The notes beneath the pieces are model-generated. The model was not told where the DNA came from and did no database searches. It saw only the letters and a list, made by a program, of their open reading frames with translations. A program made the translations under genes and the position numbers. 64,000 nucleotides of DNA from Gammaproteobacteria bacterium (lineage in GTDB: Bacteria > Pseudomonadota > Gammaproteobacteria > Pseudomonadales > Azotimanducaceae), in assembly GCA_009840545.1 (NCBI GenBank), contig VXNM01000008.1:316339-380338 (forward strand). The letters are read 5' to 3'. This document shows, piece after piece, positions 47,301-57,007 of the stretch; within the stretch, counting starts at the first letter, position 1; each line of letters starts with the position of its first letter.

Positions 47301-47627
47301 CGTCGTGAGGAGGGAGCCTCGCTCCTGGAGTCCATTCTCAGTGCAGGAAAAGCGAGATTGCGTGCAATTCTCTTGACATCGCTAACAACTTTCTTCGGAC
47401 TTGTGCCGATACTGCTCGAAACGTCCTTACAAGCCCAGATTGTGATTCCGATGGCTGTATCTCTTGCATGCGGTATTGTGTTCGCCACCGTAATTACGCT
47501 GGTTCTTGTACCTTGCCTCTTACGCATTGGCGGAGACTTGGTTCGAACTCGTGACGCAGATGTGATCATCGATCCCACGTTTTCTATCGATTCTCCAGCG
47601 GCAGTTCCTATACCGACGGGCGGCTAA
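44376..47627 (+). CDS. RND family efflux permease
   Basis: A 1083-residue inner-membrane protein of the AcrB/CusA superfamily with 12 predicted helices in two six-helix sets and two large periplasmic loops. First helix follows IIGWFARNHVAANLLM; TM4 carries GIVVDDAIIIGEAAFSE with the paired Asp of the proton relay, and the second half has TGVVVNDSLILVHFVNRKR at the matching place. The periplasmic sequence (STPEEVEEGVLIKIEEAVKTVEGV) looks like the HAE1-type divergent proteobacterial pumps. Start taken as ATG 44376. Substrate unknown. It pairs with the adaptor upstream and is a paralogue of the permease at 61571. Confidence 0.93.
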   Translation: MDDLPTQGGGGTSLTKSSAALPSTDGPPLTMRPASEGIIGWFARNHVAANLLMFAIVVGGLYTLFNNLKKETMPSFSFDQIQVFVPFRGSTPEEVEEGVLIKIEEAVKTVEGVGDVYSSAGEGSGSVRLEVASGYELESVLDEVKLAVDSISSFPNESERPVIREWRGWGGPGVLNVQVYGEIDIPSLRSLAEEVRNEILELPEVSQAELSGGASSEINIEIPEANLQRYGLTLSGVAQTIRQWSVDVPGGGIRTEGGWIRVRATGQAHTGEEYEDINLISGPDGRLVKLGDIANVIDGYSESNFYALFDGKPSIGIQVDARDREDALLISKAVREYVATKKQELPSSVQLDYFADSTYYLDDRLNMMIKNIVLGIILVFLLLGLFLHLKIAFWVCVGLPVAFLGAFWILPFTGVTLNMISLFGFILVIGIVVDDAIIIGEAAFSETERYGYNTTNIVRGARRVAVPATFGVLTTVAAFAPLLLSTAGMSIMFTSIVWVVILCLLFSLIESKLILPSHLSLMSRKSKVKRRGPADWMDSLLQLFIKKVYLPLLQVAIRFRYITTCGFIALLLLTFGFYLSPFMKKEFFPSFENDFIRVSVELMEGLPENMIVAVVEQITEAMHDVNEEVKTETGALEPPIRHVFAWTNGETSGQLMAELAKPDDRTLTPTEISLRWREKVGEIAGTQEMDFSSQNRFFRGAPVEFNLSGKNFRELDAAAEELADHLTNYDGLIEIRTPISTGPEEIRLDVKPEGVAQNLTLNSLARQVREAFLGVEAQRIQRGEQELRVIVRYPKSERRSIGNLENMMVRLPDGTTTLFDSVAEYRIERGYGTIQRVNGKRTVAVTSDADFSKVSPADVVEDVNDNFIPELKRRYPTVSVESGGAARDQALAMGDMGLAMLIALVSIYALIAIPLKSYLQPIIIMSVIPFGLIGAVLGHAILGIHFNIASMFGCVALTGVVVNDSLILVHFVNRKRREEGASLLESILSAGKARLRAILLTSLTTFFGLVPILLETSLQAQIVIPMAVSLACGIVFATVITLVLVPCLLRIGGDLVRTRDADVIIDPTFSIDSPAAVPIPTGG

Positions 47628-47920
47628 ACGAACTTCCTCGACAGAACTTCCTCACGGTTCACAGTCACGCGTAAATTTCGTTCGTGCCGGTCGAATCGTG
47701 CTTCAACGAATCGGTGCTCTTCCCAATGCATTTCAACATTTGTCCAAACATACAGGATGTGTGAGCCATCCGCTGTATCTCGTTTCCGCAAGCAATTGTC
47801 AACGTAGAGTTCTAAGTCGTCATTTTCCTTAAGCACGAGACAGAAGGACTTGTGCCCTAATGGGAGTTCAATTGTTCGGTCCACTGCGAGAGCTAAAGTA
47901 CGTCCGGTTTGCCGGAGCAA
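47624..47920 (-). CDS. Small conserved-looking protein of unknown function
   Basis: A 98-residue frame with TTG start, 37 bases after the hydrolase gene on the same strand. Its sequence looks like a real folded beta protein: LELYVDNCLRKRDTADGSHILYVWTNVEMHWEEHRFVEARFDR alternates hydrophobic and charged residues, and no low complexity is seen. The stop overlaps the end of the RND permease gene by 4 bases on the other strand. I recognise no family. The start could also lie a little downstream. Confidence 0.58.
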   Translation of the reverse strand: MLRQTGRTLALAVDRTIELPLGHKSFCLVLKENDDLELYVDNCLRKRDTADGSHILYVWTNVEMHWEEHRFVEARFDRHERNLRVTVNREEVLSRKFV

Positions 47921-47957
47921 CTCTGCTGAGCGTAACTAACTCTGCGACCGTAGGAAC

Positions 47958-49025
47958 TCACTCTAGGAACCATTGCAAGATGCTCTCGTTTTCTTCGTCG
48001 GGATAGGCGTGAGACAAATCCTCAAACTCACGATACACGATATCGACGCCAGCCCTGTTCAGTATTAGATATGCTTCTCGGGAGCCTTCCACGGGAAACA
48101 TCCAATCGAGTGCTCCGTGGATCAAGTACACGCGAATTTCCTTCAATCTTGATGGGCTAGACACTTCAATCAGGAAGGGGTGAAAACTTGGAGAACAAGG
48201 TACCAAGTGCGTAAACTTCGAACCCTCCAATAGGCCCGAAGCAAGCACAAACGTACCACCGTCACTGATTCCATGCAGCATGAGTCGCGAAGTATCAATG
48301 TTCCAGTTCTTACAAGTAGCTTCTACATGATGGAGAATGTTAAGAATGTCAGCTTCGGGGTCTCCAAAATTCCAAGTAGAGTCCAGCGATGTCGGACAGA
48401 CAACTACAACACCCTGTGATCGAGCTTCTCTCAACCACACCCAAGCCTGACCCCGACCGTGTCCGGAACCACCATGTAATGAAACGACCAGTGGATAACA
48501 AGTAGCTGGGTTGTAGTTCTCTGGCACATAGACTGAGTAACCACCTCTCGACTCTCTCGAGTTTTCAACATGCATGAATCCTATGTCTGCGCTATGTGGA
48601 CTTGACGCTGATAGAGAGTTCTTCAGTCCACGATTTGTCGAGGCAACCTCCGAGAGAAAAAGGTCATTGATCCACTCACGTCTTGCGCAATGTGGGAAGA
48701 GGACTTCATATGTGCGTGGTTGTGTTGCGCACGTGCTCCGAATCTGAAAAAAAGCACCGTCCTCCATTGCCAGCTTCCATAGAGTCGCAACCCCACTTCG
48801 GAGAATTTGAACTGACTTAAGTATGGCTAGATCTGTTTGGTCAGTTGACTCTCTAACTACGCTAGTCCAGTGAACTTCGAGGTCAATGGCCTCCTGCAAG
48901 TCGGGGGCATACTCCAACACGATATCCATGATGTTGCTGGGTGAACCTCGACGTTGAATCATGGCAAACGCCCACAAGGTATCTTTGATCCACGCGGAGG
49001 TCTTGTTGACGTTTGAGTCGTTCAC
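47958..49025 (-). CDS. Alpha/beta hydrolase (phospholipase/carboxylesterase-like)
   Basis: The C-terminal 220 residues form an alpha/beta hydrolase: YPLVVSLHGGSGHG (oxyanion-hole HGG), the nucleophile elbow HGISDGGTF (GxSxG), CPTSLDSTWNF, YLIHGALDWMFPVEGS with the acid Asp, and a final FEDLSHAYP carrying the catalytic His. The N-terminal 135 residues are an extra helical domain starting KTSAWIKDTLWAFAMIQRRG. The frame is open to 49457, but that part overlaps the divergent VOC gene, so it is not used. The GTG at 49025 is chosen to keep the KTSAW segment, giving 355 residues; the ATG at 48962 (334 residues) is an alternative. Substrate unknown. Confidence 0.78.
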   Translation of the reverse strand: MNDSNVNKTSAWIKDTLWAFAMIQRRGSPSNIMDIVLEYAPDLQEAIDLEVHWTSVVRESTDQTDLAILKSVQILRSGVATLWKLAMEDGAFFQIRSTCATQPRTYEVLFPHCARREWINDLFLSEVASTNRGLKNSLSASSPHSADIGFMHVENSRESRGGYSVYVPENYNPATCYPLVVSLHGGSGHGRGQAWVWLREARSQGVVVVCPTSLDSTWNFGDPEADILNILHHVEATCKNWNIDTSRLMLHGISDGGTFVLASGLLEGSKFTHLVPCSPSFHPFLIEVSSPSRLKEIRVYLIHGALDWMFPVEGSREAYLILNRAGVDIVYREFEDLSHAYPDEENESILQWFLE

Positions 49026-49259
49026 GGCAAGGTCGTCGTAACGGCGACTAGATAGTACTGCGTGCACTTCGATACATTCTCTGGCAAACAGAACTCTTCG
49101 CGAACATGTACAACGCGCCAACTCTCCCGTACCAATGAGAAAACCGCAGCCTTGTTTACAATTCGTTTGACACGGTAGAAGCACCTCACGAAGCGTTGAT
49201 GTGTGTTCCGTGATCCGAATCTGAGTGCGTGCATAGCATCTGAATATGGGAGAAATTCG

Positions 49260-50126
49260 GTGAAACAATCTAAGTCTTTTGATCGATCGGTCGAAGATGT
49301 TGGAAATGTCCTCAATCTTGAACACTTCAACTTTACCGTTCCAGATCAAGAACTCGCTGCCCTCTTCTATGTCTCGGGACTCGGATTCACACGAGACCCC
49401 TACATGGATTTCGCCACATTCAACATGTGGGTTAACGTGGGCGAACAGCAGTTCCACCTACCCAAGAGCGAACCTCAGGTGTTCCGCGGAAAAATCGCTT
49501 TGGTGATTCCAAACCACGACGATTTGAAACGGAGATTGAACTTCGTGACGAGATTCATGGACGGAACCAAGTTCTCGTGGAACGACGAGCAAGACTGTAT
49601 TCGAGTCACATGTCCGTGGGGCAATGAGTTCGAAGTCTTTGAGCCAAATGGCAATTCCGACATGGACTTAGGTATTTCGAGCGCTGAGATGCTCGTTCCT
49701 TTGGGTACCGCCGATGGAATCAGCAGGTTCTATCGTGAAATCTTAGACACTCCCGCGCGAGTTACGAAAGATAACGGCTCAACTAAAGGAATTGTGCAAA
49801 TGGGCTACAACCAGTCGATGACGTTTCGAGAGTCCGAGGACTCGATCCCCGACTACGACGGGCATCATGTGGCGATCTACATAAGCAACTTCTCAACTCC
49901 ACATCAAAAACTCCAAGAATACGATGCGATTTCCGAGGAATCGGACCAACATCAATATCGATTCCAAAACATTTTTGACCCCGCCACGGGAGAGACCCTT
50001 ACCGAACTCGAGCACGAAGTCCGAAGTCTGTATCACCCTATGAAACGGCGTGTCCTGGTAAACCGAAATGCCTCCCAGACGTTCGGAAACTATCGCACCG
50101 GGCGCGATGCATTCGTTCCCACATGA
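49260..50126 (+). CDS. VOC family protein (glyoxalase/ring-cleaving dioxygenase fold), two-domain
   Basis: A 288-residue protein with two VOC modules: [26 protein letters not shown] near 19-44 in the first and [21 protein letters not shown] in the second. Possible metal ligands are His in LEHF, His in QQFHLPK and His in DGHHVAIYI. The start is GTG at 49260, with GGGAGA six bases upstream; a GTG at 49203 would add residues without family character. VOC enzymes include extradiol dioxygenases, glyoxalases and isomerases. It is the first gene of a tight operon with a MoxR-type ATPase and a VWA protein, with ATGA overlaps, and is therefore a candidate client of that pair. Confidence 0.85.
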   Translation: MKQSKSFDRSVEDVGNVLNLEHFNFTVPDQELAALFYVSGLGFTRDPYMDFATFNMWVNVGEQQFHLPKSEPQVFRGKIALVIPNHDDLKRRLNFVTRFMDGTKFSWNDEQDCIRVTCPWGNEFEVFEPNGNSDMDLGISSAEMLVPLGTADGISRFYREILDTPARVTKDNGSTKGIVQMGYNQSMTFRESEDSIPDYDGHHVAIYISNFSTPHQKLQEYDAISEESDQHQYRFQNIFDPATGETLTELEHEVRSLYHPMKRRVLVNRNASQTFGNYRTGRDAFVPT

Positions 50127-50944
50127 GTGCCGCTACAGACACCGAACCGTTTTATCTGCCTCTTGGAGACGAGGTCGAAGTCTTCACCGCAGCTTACGAA
50201 AGCCGATTGCCAGTTTTGCTCAAGGGTCCTACCGGATGCGGAAAGACCCGGTTTATCGAGCACATGGCATGGAAGCTACTTCGCGAGACTCAAGGGTCGA
50301 AGGAAACATTTGAGAATCTCGTAACAGTCTCCTGCCACGAAGACCTGACGGCAACAGATCTCGTTGGGCGCTATTTGCTTGACCACGACTCAACTGTTTG
50401 GCAAGACGGACCACTCACACGAGCTGTGCGCACCGGATCAATTTGCTATCTCGATGAAATTGTCGAAGCGCGCAAAGACACAACGGTTCTTATCCACTCT
50501 TTGACCGACCACAGACGATTGCTTCCTATCGACAAGACTGGAGAAGTTCTCCGAGCGCACGAGAGTTTTCTCCTAGTAATTTCGTACAACCCCGGCTATC
50601 AGAGCATCCTCAAGGACTTGAAACCGAGCACCCGGCAGAGATTCGTGAGTCTTGTCTTCGACTATCCTCCTCCAGAACAAGAAGCCACAATCATTGAACG
50701 CGAATGTGGTGTGGACAGTTCCAACGCACAACGCCTGGCAACTCTGGGGCAAAAAGTTAGAAACTTGCGTGATCATGGTTTCGAAGAAGGAGTGAGTACT
50801 CGCCTACTAATCTACGCAGGCGAGTTGATCAGCAACGGAATTTCAGAACGAACTGCGATTGACAACGCCGTCGTGCAATCCTTAACCGACGATTTCGAAA
50901 TTAGAGAAGCACTCACCTCGATTGCCGACATTGTCTTCCCATGA
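50123..50944 (+). CDS. CbbQ/NirQ/NorQ-type MoxR AAA+ ATPase
   Basis: The 273-residue AAA+ protein has Walker A GPTGCGKT at 35-42, pre-sensor segment [15 protein letters not shown] near 73-87, Walker [11 protein letters not shown] near 108-117, and arginine-finger region [17 protein letters not shown] with sensor NPGYQ. This is the CbbQ/NorQ subfamily, whose members work with a CbbO/NorD VWA protein to remodel or metallate a client enzyme (Rubisco, NO reductase). Neither client is in the window. It overlaps the genes before and after by 4 bases each, so all three products are made together. Confidence 0.93.
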   Translation: MSAATDTEPFYLPLGDEVEVFTAAYESRLPVLLKGPTGCGKTRFIEHMAWKLLRETQGSKETFENLVTVSCHEDLTATDLVGRYLLDHDSTVWQDGPLTRAVRTGSICYLDEIVEARKDTTVLIHSLTDHRRLLPIDKTGEVLRAHESFLLVISYNPGYQSILKDLKPSTRQRFVSLVFDYPPPEQEATIIERECGVDSSNAQRLATLGQKVRNLRDHGFEEGVSTRLLIYAGELISNGISERTAIDNAVVQSLTDDFEIREALTSIADIVFP

Positions 50945-52953
50945 CTCGTGTCGTGGAGGTCGAAACAGTCCTTAGACTGTTTGCTGAAGGCATCACAGGA
51001 CACCCATTCCAGATTCATGAAGCCGGGGCGATTACCGAACCCTTTGCACACAACCCGAATCGTATTTCGCTCAAGAGCAGTTTCAATCTGTACCTTCCGG
51101 AGGACTTTTCCTTTTTTCCCTCAGATACGTTCAACCGTAGGGCGTTTCTCTACCTCGTTCTTCAACAGCTGGCATACCGAGAATTCAGAACTTACGCTTT
51201 CGACATCAACCAAGCCCGATCCAAGATCTCTTTTCTCAGAGACAGGCCGTCTCCAGTAAGCCATCTTGAGAGCGACCTCGAGTTGTTTTATCAACACTTC
51301 GATAATCAAGACTTAGCAAGAAGACTATTTCACTTGATAGAGTCCGAAAGAGTCACTAAGCACCTCTTGCGAAAATACGAGGGTGCGCAGGTGTATCGGC
51401 GCGATTTCCAACCCTTCGTTAACTCTTTGCACGCAATTGACCCAATCAATTTGATTGAACGCGAAATCGTCCAACTCTCAGGACACCTTCGAAATGTTCC
51501 CGGATACACATCATCCTTAGTGGGTCTTATCGATTTCGCTTTGACCCATGAAGCAGATGTATACGACAGCGCGGAAGCCACAATCGCTTGCTATCAAGCA
51601 CTTGAAAAATTTGGAACTCTTCCAAGAGAGTTTGATTTGGATTCCAAGTCCGACTTTCGGGTCTCGCTTGAGTCGTTGCAACGACAAGCAAGAATCGAAG
51701 AGTGGGAGCGCGAGCTCTCAGATCTAGAGTTGGAGTTTGAGGGCATCCCGTTACCTATCGACCAGATTGAAGGTTCAGAGTCAGACGTCTTGGGAAGTGC
51801 AAACTCAGTTGATGAAGTGCAGCGAGATCACATTCAAAAACAAAAAGAGCAACTCTCTCGTCGTTTGCAAATTGAGAAGTCATCGGTAGGGCTCTCACCC
51901 TCTCGCACGGAAGACGTCATTGCTAGCTTTCGCTACGACGAGTGGGACTACCTCAACAGCAAGTGGCTTCGAAACTGGTGTCTGCTTCATGAGTATTCGA
52001 TGAATGAAGAACTTGCTGGGGACTCCGCTGGCCTTAAGCGAGCTATTCGGCCTCACGTGCAAAGTGTCCGCAAGCTCTTTGAGCAAATACGTCCGGCAGG
52101 ATTGAAACGAGTTCGGCGTCAATTTGAAGGAGATGAACTAGACATCTCAGCAACGGTTGATCTTAGGGTTGACTGCAAATCACAAGTTTCCCCTGACGAG
52201 AGAGTCTATTCCCGTAGAGATCGAATACATCGCGATGTGGCAACTGTCGTACTGGTCGACCTCTCCGCATCGACCGATTCGCCCATTGATGTCCATTCGA
52301 ACGACACTAGCCAAGATAAGGATCAGTCGTTTAAGGATCAAGACTTAAGAGATCCTTACTTCGACGATGAACGCCTCAATTCCCCCCTCGACTCTACGCC
52401 GTTCGAGTCCGACAATCCGGTGAGACGAGTGATCGACATACAACGAGAAGCAGTACTACTTCTCGCAACCTCGTTGGACTCCATTCAGGACATGTATGCA
52501 ATTTATGGGTTTTCAGGGTACGGTAAAGAAAACGTTGAGGTCTTCGTTGCGAAGGAGTTTGATCAAGCACTCTCTGAACATCGGATTGCGGCCGTTGCCT
52601 CCATGGAGCCCAAGCGTTCTACGCGTATGGGTCCGTCAATCCGACACTCGACCAGAAAGTTGCTAGCGACAGGGGCAGCGATGAAGGTCCTGTTGATCGT
52701 TAGCGATGGGTTTCCCCAAGACTGTGACTATGGACCGGACCGGACCAGTCATGAATACGGGGTTCAGGACACCGCTATGGCGTTGCAAGAAGCAGACAGA
52801 AAGGGCGTCAAGAACTTTTGCGTTACCGTAGACCTTGCGGGTCACGATTACTTGCGACGAATGTGCCGTAAAGATAGATACCTAGTTATTGACGAGCTCG
52901 AGTCGTTGCCGCTTGCTCTGAACGATGCCTACAGCTATTTGACAGCGGGATAA
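50941..52953 (+). CDS. CbbO/NorD-like VWA domain protein
   Basis: A 670-residue protein ending in a von Willebrand A domain: [13 protein letters not shown] near 435-447 contains the DxSxS MIDAS motif, [17 protein letters not shown] near 582-598 gives the later Asp of the site, and [22 protein letters not shown] closes the fold as in NorD/CbbO. The N-terminal 400 residues are helical and charged. Such proteins are the adaptors of MoxR ATPases such as the one encoded just upstream. An acidic insert (about 455-500) interrupts the VWA domain after the MIDAS strand. The probable client is the VOC protein of the same operon; this is inference. Confidence 0.9.
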   Translation: MTRVVEVETVLRLFAEGITGHPFQIHEAGAITEPFAHNPNRISLKSSFNLYLPEDFSFFPSDTFNRRAFLYLVLQQLAYREFRTYAFDINQARSKISFLRDRPSPVSHLESDLELFYQHFDNQDLARRLFHLIESERVTKHLLRKYEGAQVYRRDFQPFVNSLHAIDPINLIEREIVQLSGHLRNVPGYTSSLVGLIDFALTHEADVYDSAEATIACYQALEKFGTLPREFDLDSKSDFRVSLESLQRQARIEEWERELSDLELEFEGIPLPIDQIEGSESDVLGSANSVDEVQRDHIQKQKEQLSRRLQIEKSSVGLSPSRTEDVIASFRYDEWDYLNSKWLRNWCLLHEYSMNEELAGDSAGLKRAIRPHVQSVRKLFEQIRPAGLKRVRRQFEGDELDISATVDLRVDCKSQVSPDERVYSRRDRIHRDVATVVLVDLSASTDSPIDVHSNDTSQDKDQSFKDQDLRDPYFDDERLNSPLDSTPFESDNPVRRVIDIQREAVLLLATSLDSIQDMYAIYGFSGYGKENVEVFVAKEFDQALSEHRIAAVASMEPKRSTRMGPSIRHSTRKLLATGAAMKVLLIVSDGFPQDCDYGPDRTSHEYGVQDTAMALQEADRKGVKNFCVTVDLAGHDYLRRMCRKDRYLVIDELESLPLALNDAYSYLTAG

Positions 52954-52980
52954 AGATTCTCCCAGCCTACGTTTGTAAAG

Positions 52981-53640
52981 CTAGTCATCCCCTCCAAATA
53001 TCCCAATGATTTGCATCAGGTTCATGAACAGGATGTAGATTGACAAGAACAACGAGATTGTGGCAATGATGTAATTTCGTTCACCACCCAAAACTATTTG
53101 GCTCGTTTGCCACAGTATCAACGCGCAAGCCACAATGACCATGAACCCAGAAATCATCAGCGCAAATGGCGTCAAATTGACGAAAAACGACAAGATGAAG
53201 ATGCCCAAAATGACAATCATTGCGACCGTGAGGAACTGACCAAGCCAACTAAAGTCTGTGCGACGGACGATTGTGTACATGGAGAGACCGACAAATGTAG
53301 AAGCGGTTATTGTTAGGGCCTGCACGACAATCATGGGATTGATCTTCAAATATATTGCAACAATGGGACCCATCGCCAATCCTATGAATCCCGTAAACAC
53401 GAAGGTCCAGAACAAACCCCACACACTGCGTGCTGTCAAGTGAACTACAAAATACAATCCAAGGAAACCAACCAAGTACAACAATGGATTCATATAGGGA
53501 ATTCCAGCATAAATGGCCACTGTGGCACATATCGCTGAAAAACCAATCGTTGCAGAGAGCAGTAGATAGGTCGCACGCAAGACCTTATTGACTTCAATTG
53601 CCTGCGCAGGCGACGAGATTGCGATTCGGGCACTTTGCAC
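52981..53640 (-). CDS. Bax inhibitor-1 / YccA family membrane protein
   Basis: A 219-residue protein with seven hydrophobic helices and the family's features: a short hydrophilic N-terminus, FVGLSMYTIVRRTDFSWLG near 117-135, the helix FALMISGFMVIVACALILWQT and the C-terminal ILFMNLMQIIGIFGGDD, whose last helix carries the typical Asn-Leu-Leu/Met pattern and terminal acidic residues. E. coli YccA modulates FtsH; other family members leak calcium. It converges on the VWA gene; 27 bases lie between the stops. Confidence 0.93.
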   Translation of the reverse strand: MQSARIAISSPAQAIEVNKVLRATYLLLSATIGFSAICATVAIYAGIPYMNPLLYLVGFLGLYFVVHLTARSVWGLFWTFVFTGFIGLAMGPIVAIYLKINPMIVVQALTITASTFVGLSMYTIVRRTDFSWLGQFLTVAMIVILGIFILSFFVNLTPFALMISGFMVIVACALILWQTSQIVLGGERNYIIATISLFLSIYILFMNLMQIIGIFGGDD

Positions 53641-53876
53641 GGTTCAACAGTCCTCAAAGAAATTCAGGTGATTATTCCATAGTAGAGTCTGATTGAGACA
53701 TTTCAACCTTGCACACACTAATCCGCACAACCCCATCGGGGAGGAACAAAAGCGAGCCACCTGATTGCACAATTCTGTATCGATCCAGGCGAAGTGGAGT
53801 ACGAATCTCCAGACGCCGACATACGTCTCGACTTCGTCGATATCAGTAGCCACTCAACTCGGAAAAACACGCGCTC

Positions 53877-56800
53877 TTACAGTCGCATCAATGCAACATT
53901 GCCGCCCGTTGCAGTTTCATTTCGGCTTACCACCCGCTCGACGACAAACCGTTGTAAGTAGAACGGACCTCCTGCCTTTGGTCCCGTTCCGGATAGTCCT
54001 TCCCCGCCGAATGGTTGAGTACCAACGACAGCCCCGATCATCGATCGGTTCACATATAGGTTACCTGTACGAATCTGACTCGTGAACATGTCGATGGTGG
54101 ACTCGATTCGGCTGTGAATGCCAAAGGTTAGACCATAGCCAAGTGCGTTGATCTCACTTACGAGGTTGCCAATCTCCGGCTTCTTGAATCTGTGAACTCC
54201 CATGATCGGACCAAAGTACTCGGTATTGAAAGATGAAATGTCCGTCGCATCTACCACCGTCGGGAGGACGAAGTGTCCATTTGAAGGGGATTCCGTCTTC
54301 ATACGATATAGAACTTCGTTGCTTCTGACACTTGACTCTAACCAGTCGTGAGCTTCCCCATCGATAACCGGACCGACGTTTACGCTCCAGTCTGAGGGAT
54401 TTCCAATGCCCATTGCGTCCATAGCGCCATAGACCAATTCCAAGACTTCATCCGCAATTTCTTCCTGAATGCACAGCAATCTCAATGCCGAGCATCTTTG
54501 GCCTGCACTTTTGAACGCTGATAGCACAATGTCGTCAACGACATGCTCCACTTGAGCAGACGAGTCGACAATCATGACGTTTACTCCGCCAGTCTCAGCG
54601 ATCAAGGGAACGAGTGGTCCATCACGACTGGCGAGAGACTGAGCAATTGACTTGGCTGCTGCCACCGAACCTGTAAAGGCGACTCCTCCAATGAGTTGAT
54701 GGGCGACGATTTGTCTACCCACTTCATCTCCGCCTGGAACGACACGAAACGTCTGGCGATCAATACCTGAGTTGTAGGCAAGTTCTGCAACACGAAGCGC
54801 GACTAAACACGTCTGTGGTGCTGGCTTCGCAACAACAGTGTTTCCGGTAACCAAGGCTGCTGCTGCCGGACCCACAAAAATCGAGACTGGAAAGTTCCAA
54901 GGACTAATCGTTGCAAATGTGCCTCGAGGAAAGGCCTTGAGGATATTGCTTTCACCTGTAGGTGAAGGAAGGTCGTTGATACTTTGTAGTACCTTCGCCT
55001 GGGCAGCATAGTAGCGGCAAAAGTCTTCAGCCTCGCGTAGTTCGTTAATTGCGTCTTCTACGGTCTTCCCCGCTTCTCGTCTTAGCAGTGCAACGAGTTC
55101 CTCGCGATGACTAACAAGGGAGTCAGCCCATCGATTTAGTCTTGCAGCCCGTTCGTCGACTGGTACTGAAAACCAAGCGTCCTGTGCGGCATGGACTTCC
55201 CCAATCTGCCGCGCAACCTGATCACTATCTACGGCTGTATAACTGCCGACTATGTCAGAAGGGTCGCTTGGATTCGAAACTGAGACCTCATCTTCACCAA
55301 AGTTCCAATGATGGTTAGCCCACTTATCAACAGACTCCAAGAATGGTTCTCGTAGACAGGTATTGCCGAAGTCAATTCCAAACGAATTGATCCTCTCTTC
55401 ACCATAAAGTTCGTATGGCATTCGAATATGTTTGTGACCATGCTGCTCTTCCGATTCAACCTGTTTGAGTGGATCGCTAACAACTTGCTCTACCGTCAAG
55501 TCGGAATCAAAAATGCGGTTCACAAAGCTCGTGTTGGCACCATTCTCAAGAAGCCGTCGCATTAAGTAGGGCATCAAGTCCTTGTGATTTCCAACTGGTA
55601 CATAGACGCGACAACCCGGATAGTCGTTGAAACGTCTTCGCGCGACCTCATGAAGTAACTCACCCATTCCATAAATTCGTTGAAATTCGTACGGCTTGTC
55701 CTTGCCTATGCAATGAACCGACGCAATGGTGTGTGCATTGTGGCTGGCAAATTGCGGAAAAATGCTGTCGGAATGACCAAACATCTTTCCCATACAAGTC
55801 AGGTACGACAAATCTGTATTGTGTTTCTGCGTATACACCGGAAACTGCGTCAGCCCATTCACCTGTGCGTGTTTGATTTCGTAGTCCCAGTACGCTCCCT
55901 TGACCAAGCGCACGTTGATTCTGGTTCGATTACTTCGAGCCAACTCGGCCAACCAATCGATTAACGCAACCGCACGCTTTGAGTACGCTTGGGTCACAAC
56001 GCCCAGTCCCTTCCATTCCCTGATGATCGAGTTTTGCAGTAGTTTCTCTACTACTTTCAGACCAACTTCACATCGCTCGGACTCTTCTCCGTCAATGGTG
56101 ATCGGGACATCGGATTGTGCTGCTTTGAGACATAAGGCTTCCATCTTCTCTACGAGACCCGACACTGCAGCTCTCGCATTTAATGGTTCGATTCTTGGGT
56201 GTAAAGCCGTTAGCTTCACCGACATGCCGTGGCCAAGTTCTGAGGTTGAACTGTGAGAAGCGATGTGGTTCAACGCATCCATGTAAGAATCGAAGTAGCG
56301 GTCCGCGACTTCAAACGACCTTGCACCCTCTCCCAACATATCAAACGATGCCGTCCACTTGGTCTGTGACACAGCTTCTTCGATCGTCTCCCCAGCGACA
56401 AAGGCACCGCTGAGAATGTCCAGTGCCGACAACAGTGCTTTTCTAGTAACAGTCTCGCCTACACGTGCTGCAAATCGAGTCACCCATCGATTGGCATCGT
56501 CCCGCACGTCGCTTCCCAACTCAAGCAAATTACCCGTGAGGATCAATGCCCACGTACCCGCATTAACAAATAACGAATCCGAACCTCCCGCATGTTTGGA
56601 CCAATCCCCCTGTCGCAGTTTCTCTGTGATCAACTCCTCCGCGGTTCGCTCATCTGGGATGCGAAGGAGCGCTTCGACCAAGCAAAGGAGAACCACTCCC
56701 TCTTCACTGGTCAACCCGTACTCGTGCAGAAATCGCTCGACTATAGGACTTTCGTTCTTGCGTTCGCGGCACTCGGCTACTAGACCCTTCGCATTGACCT

Positions 56801-56918
56801 GAACCTGCTCGCGTTGATCAACCGTGAACTGCTGAGTCTGAAGCAGCATGGCTACAGCGTCGTCTTCAGTTCTTAGCAGCGACCTTCCAAGGTCCAGCCA
56901 GGGTTCGTTCAATGTCAT
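53877..56918 (-). CDS. putA: Bifunctional proline dehydrogenase / L-glutamate-gamma-semialdehyde dehydrogenase
   Basis: A 1013-residue PutA. The proline dehydrogenase barrel spans about 150-450 (LTALHPRIEPLNARA, RINVRLVKGAYWDYEIKHA, RVYVPVGNHKDLMPYLMRRLLENGA). The aldehyde dehydrogenase part runs from about 490 to the end, with SPWNFPVSIFVGPAAAALVTGN, catalytic Glu in LIAETGGVNVM, catalytic Cys in SAGQRCSALRLL, and FGGEGLSGTGPKAGGP. It oxidises proline to glutamate. There is no N-terminal ribbon-helix-helix domain, so it should not act as a repressor. The start is ATG 56918 with AGGAGA at a good distance; the open frame up to 57002 is not used. Confidence 0.95.
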   Translation of the reverse strand: MTLNEPWLDLGRSLLRTEDDAVAMLLQTQQFTVDQREQVQVNAKGLVAECRERKNESPIVERFLHEYGLTSEEGVVLLCLVEALLRIPDERTAEELITEKLRQGDWSKHAGGSDSLFVNAGTWALILTGNLLELGSDVRDDANRWVTRFAARVGETVTRKALLSALDILSGAFVAGETIEEAVSQTKWTASFDMLGEGARSFEVADRYFDSYMDALNHIASHSSTSELGHGMSVKLTALHPRIEPLNARAAVSGLVEKMEALCLKAAQSDVPITIDGEESERCEVGLKVVEKLLQNSIIREWKGLGVVTQAYSKRAVALIDWLAELARSNRTRINVRLVKGAYWDYEIKHAQVNGLTQFPVYTQKHNTDLSYLTCMGKMFGHSDSIFPQFASHNAHTIASVHCIGKDKPYEFQRIYGMGELLHEVARRRFNDYPGCRVYVPVGNHKDLMPYLMRRLLENGANTSFVNRIFDSDLTVEQVVSDPLKQVESEEQHGHKHIRMPYELYGEERINSFGIDFGNTCLREPFLESVDKWANHHWNFGEDEVSVSNPSDPSDIVGSYTAVDSDQVARQIGEVHAAQDAWFSVPVDERAARLNRWADSLVSHREELVALLRREAGKTVEDAINELREAEDFCRYYAAQAKVLQSINDLPSPTGESNILKAFPRGTFATISPWNFPVSIFVGPAAAALVTGNTVVAKPAPQTCLVALRVAELAYNSGIDRQTFRVVPGGDEVGRQIVAHQLIGGVAFTGSVAAAKSIAQSLASRDGPLVPLIAETGGVNVMIVDSSAQVEHVVDDIVLSAFKSAGQRCSALRLLCIQEEIADEVLELVYGAMDAMGIGNPSDWSVNVGPVIDGEAHDWLESSVRSNEVLYRMKTESPSNGHFVLPTVVDATDISSFNTEYFGPIMGVHRFKKPEIGNLVSEINALGYGLTFGIHSRIESTIDMFTSQIRTGNLYVNRSMIGAVVGTQPFGGEGLSGTGPKAGGPFYLQRFVVERVVSRNETATGGNVALMRL

Positions 56919-57007
56919 ATGGTCTCTCCTTTTCTTATTGTTGAATTGTGCGAGCGATGAGAGGGGGTTGAGGTAATCGGATCTGGTCAGACCCCAACAC
57001 ATGACAA

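Noticed and set aside
49026-49457. N-terminal extension of the alpha/beta hydrolase to 49457
   Set aside because: It overlaps the VOC gene, which has a good ribosome site at 49260, and the sequence there has no family-like features.
53641-53876. Small leftward frames between the Bax-inhibitor gene and putA
   Set aside because: Two frames are open over the same bases with no way to choose, no ribosome site and no recognised product; left unannotated.
56919-57002. 28-residue extension of PutA
   Set aside because: The internal ATG at 56918 has a strong AGGAGA site; the extension has none.
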